DNA of 64,000 nucleotides from Chrysoperla carnea (taxonomy: Eukaryota > Arthropoda > Insecta > Neuroptera > Chrysopidae): assembly GCF_905475395.1 (NCBI RefSeq), contig NC_058338.1, forward strand, positions 12,600,935 through 12,664,934, read 5' to 3'. Positions 61,701-64,000 of the stretch are shown here, in pieces. Positions within the stretch are counted from its first letter, which is position 1. Each line of letters opens with the position of its first letter. Both the position numbers and the translations under genes were made by a program. Under the pieces are notes generated by a model. That model made no database searches and was not told where the DNA came from. It was given only the letters and a program-made list of their open reading frames with translations.

Positions 61701-64000
61701 AAAATAAATACACTTCAATAATGAAGTGGTTATGACAAGACATAAAATTAATGTTAAAATATACATTATATTTGTTTGATTCATCAAGCCCACTAGAGAA
61801 GATTCTTGTAAATCATATTTCGTATGATTTGAATTAGTTAAATTATTATTGTCAATGATAATTATTGAATAGTCGATATTGGTATTTGCTCGCACTTCTT
61901 CAGAATTAGTCCTATAAAAATTAACAATTTTATTCTCCCCAGCTTAATTTTTCTTCAATGAAGCGCTATGGAAAAAAATGATCCAAGTGAAAGTTGTTTT
62001 ACTTGAAAGGGGACGTTAGACTTTTGGGGTCTTTAAAAATGGAACTCGCGCTCGTCAATGATAAAAGATAGAAGAAATGCACGTACACACACACAAACAT
62101 ACTTTTTCTCCAAATTTTTGTTAATGTTTTGTCCGGACCATAAAGATATGTTAAAAATTTCGATTTCGAAAATCAGACCCATTACAATAACCTGTAGTTA
62201 TACCTTTTCTAGGTATCCACTCGAATAAGCGACTCTTTTCATTAGTCCTTGTACTGCCGTAAGGAAAACACCGTATTAGAATATTTTCCAAATAATTTAC
62301 AAACCAGCAAATACGTTACATACAGAAACACAATCATAAGTGTAGGAAACCTTATCTTACCAATAGGAAAACCAATAATCCATCGTGTTATTACAAATTT
62401 GATTACCAATCAATAACAGAAACAATAAAATTAATTCGCATTTATTTCCTGCAGCCTTAAAATATTTCACAAATTGTTTTAAGTTATATGATCCCGTTTC
62501 TACTTCCTCAATTTCTAAGCACTTTTTATTTTCCATTAAAGGTACAACATCTAACGACTAAAAAGTAAAAATTTAATTTTGAAATATCATGTATAATATT
62601 ATTAAAAAATCAAATTAAATCAATTTCTTTTAACTTGTATATACTACATACCTTTCCATTTTTTGAGTTATCCTTGGACTCAAGCTCAGTATTTTGATCA
62701 GTTTCAATTTTCTTTCGTAAGTGTTGTGTAAATTCCAAATTCTTGGCCAATAAGTCATTATAAGTACCTGCAGCTTCGACTTTTCCCTTGAAAAATAATA
62801 ATTTTTAGTTTTCTAGGTAAGGTTAGAGAAGTCCTCTTCCTGTAATTGGTTAGAGAGCTCCTTCTTCCTGTAATAGGTCCCTCAACAATCATGGTGAGCT
62901 GGTACATCTAATCGTCTATCAATGAGTTTTCACCCAATCATTTTACTGAGATGACGCAAGATTATAGTGGATTTTTAAAAATGCCAAAAAATGCACAGTT
63001 TTCACAGTTTTCTTAATCTATTTTTTTAACCCTTACAAAATATAAAGTTTGGCAACCATTTCGTTAGCCATTTATAATATATGAAGTAAGAAGTGTATAA
63101 TATAAGAAGTTAGACGTTCTTATGCATAAAACAAAGAAAACAACTTTTACTTACATTTTTTAGCACAACAATATAGTTAACATTTTGTAAATGTTGTATT
63201 TGATGAGTCACCAAAATTCTAGTTTTTCCCTTTAAATATTTTTCAATACATTCATGAAAAATATGTTTTCCAACATTAACATCCACAGCAGATAATGGAT
63301 CATCTAGTAAATAAATATCAGCATCACGATAAATTGCTCTTGCTAAATTAATACGAGCTCTTTGTCCACCACTTAACGATGCACCTTTATCACTAACCAA
63401 TGTTTCATCACCGTACGTTAACTGTTGAAAATCTTGTGCCAGTGAACATACTTTAATAACTTCTTTATATTTTTTCTCGTCATAAACTGATCCAAACAAA
63501 ATATTTTGTCGTATCGAACCACCAAATAACCAAGGATCCTGTGAACTATATGCAATTGTTCCATTTACATTAATTTTTCCACTATTTTTACTAATTTCCA
63601 TTAGGATTGCATTTAAAAATGAACTTTTCCCCGATCCAACTGGTCCAACTATTGTACACAATTCTCTTGCTTTAATGTGAATTGTTACATCACTTAACGT
63701 TTCCTTATCATTTGTCCAGCATGCATTATAATTTTTTATATTAATTTCACCATTTTTTTGTGAATTGGTACTTGTATTTGACGCTAATTTTTCTTCGAGT
63801 AGTAAAAAGTTTTGTATCCTTTTGATTGTGACCAACGTTTCGGATCCCATTGAAATAGCTTGTGGATAATAGAATGCCATTGAGCCCATAATTATTGTAA
63901 AATATTGATACAATGAAAATAGTTTTTCTGGTGTTACAACATTACCAAATAATGCGTAGGTAACAGCAGTTGTATAAATTGCAATTCGTTCTGTGTAATT
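58770..64000 (-). CDS. Gene D: ABCC transporter, MRP4/l(2)03659-like, 5' end outside window
   Basis: Visible exons, 5' to 3': 64000(cut)-63155, 62786-62652, 62557-62361, 61911-61524, 61139-60989, 60577-60347, 60279-60106, 59692-59568, 59505-59099, 59010-58770: 2895 nt, 964 codons plus stop, in one frame. By comparison with B about 330 N-terminal residues are missing: the first five exons and the first ~230 nt of the cut exon. Seen: the end of TMD1; NBD1 with [14 protein letters not shown] and LLDDP; the linker; TMD2; NBD2 with [19 protein letters not shown] and an intact H-loop TIAHR. As in gene A, an intron splits the linker (62558-62651); as in B and C, there is none after Walker A. TMD2 starts with an Asn-rich extracellular loop containing several N-x-S/T sites (about 61800-61870). 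Expected function as for the other copies; substrate unknown. The gene is truncated only by the window edge. Confidence 0.9.
59747..60000. mobile_element. Hairpin element in a gene D intron
   Basis: 59750-59832 and 59928-59998 are inverted copies sharing AGTGGCTTCCTTTTG, CGAGTCTA and CTGCGTTTTCAA with moderate divergence around a ~95-bp loop. A related copy lies at 860-1010. This is a non-autonomous foldback element inside the 413-bp intron 59693-60105. Confidence 0.65.

Overview
The window reads as nuclear DNA of an animal, most probably an insect. It is very AT-rich, its genes are split into many short exons by GT-AG introns, and its intergenic and intronic DNA is full of mariner, Helitron, MITE-like and tRNA-derived SINE remnants. 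Nothing prokaryotic was seen. The order cannot be fixed from sequence alone. Tandem clusters of short ABCC genes are known from beetles and other insects, so that is a guess about affinity, not evidence.

The only genes I can support are four members of one family: full-length ABC transporters of subfamily C without the extra N-terminal membrane domain (MRP4/ABCC4-like, the group of Drosophila l(2)03659). Gene A runs on the minus strand (7501-38286, 16 exons, 1305 aa). Its 77-nt first exon lies 20.8 kb from exon 2. Gene B runs on the plus strand (41619-48771, 14 exons, 1292 aa). Gene C runs on the plus strand (50832-57841, 14 exons, 1293 aa) and is a tandem duplicate of B, including flanks and introns. 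Gene D runs on the minus strand (58770 to beyond 64000; 10 exons and 964 codons visible). The reading frame is kept through every splice junction I placed, and all eight nucleotide-binding domains keep their core motifs, so none looks like a pseudogene. The order is A(-) B(+) C(+) D(-): A and B are head to head across 3.3 kb, and C and D are tail to tail across 0.9 kb.

Region by region: 1-7.4 kb is intergenic, with a mariner transposase tail, a large foldback and a four-unit 316-bp tandem array. 7.5-17.5 kb holds gene A exons 16 to 2. 17.5-38.2 kb is the giant intron 1 of gene A, a nest of mobile elements: four same-direction copies of a ~0.5-kb repeat, two Helitron-like elements, foldback MITEs with TA or TTAA target sites, a SINE, a retroelement gag zinc knuckle and tandem arrays. 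38.3-41.6 kb is the divergent promoter region. 41.6-57.8 kb is the B/C duplication. 57.8-64 kb is gene D.

The products are expected to be plasma-membrane exporters of organic anions and conjugates. The substrate cannot be read from the sequence. The cluster records its own history: introns lost or gained in steps (A, then D, then B/C), duplication of B/C with their promoters, a MITE that entered the B promoter but not that of C, and one B/C intron that is almost identical while others have diverged.
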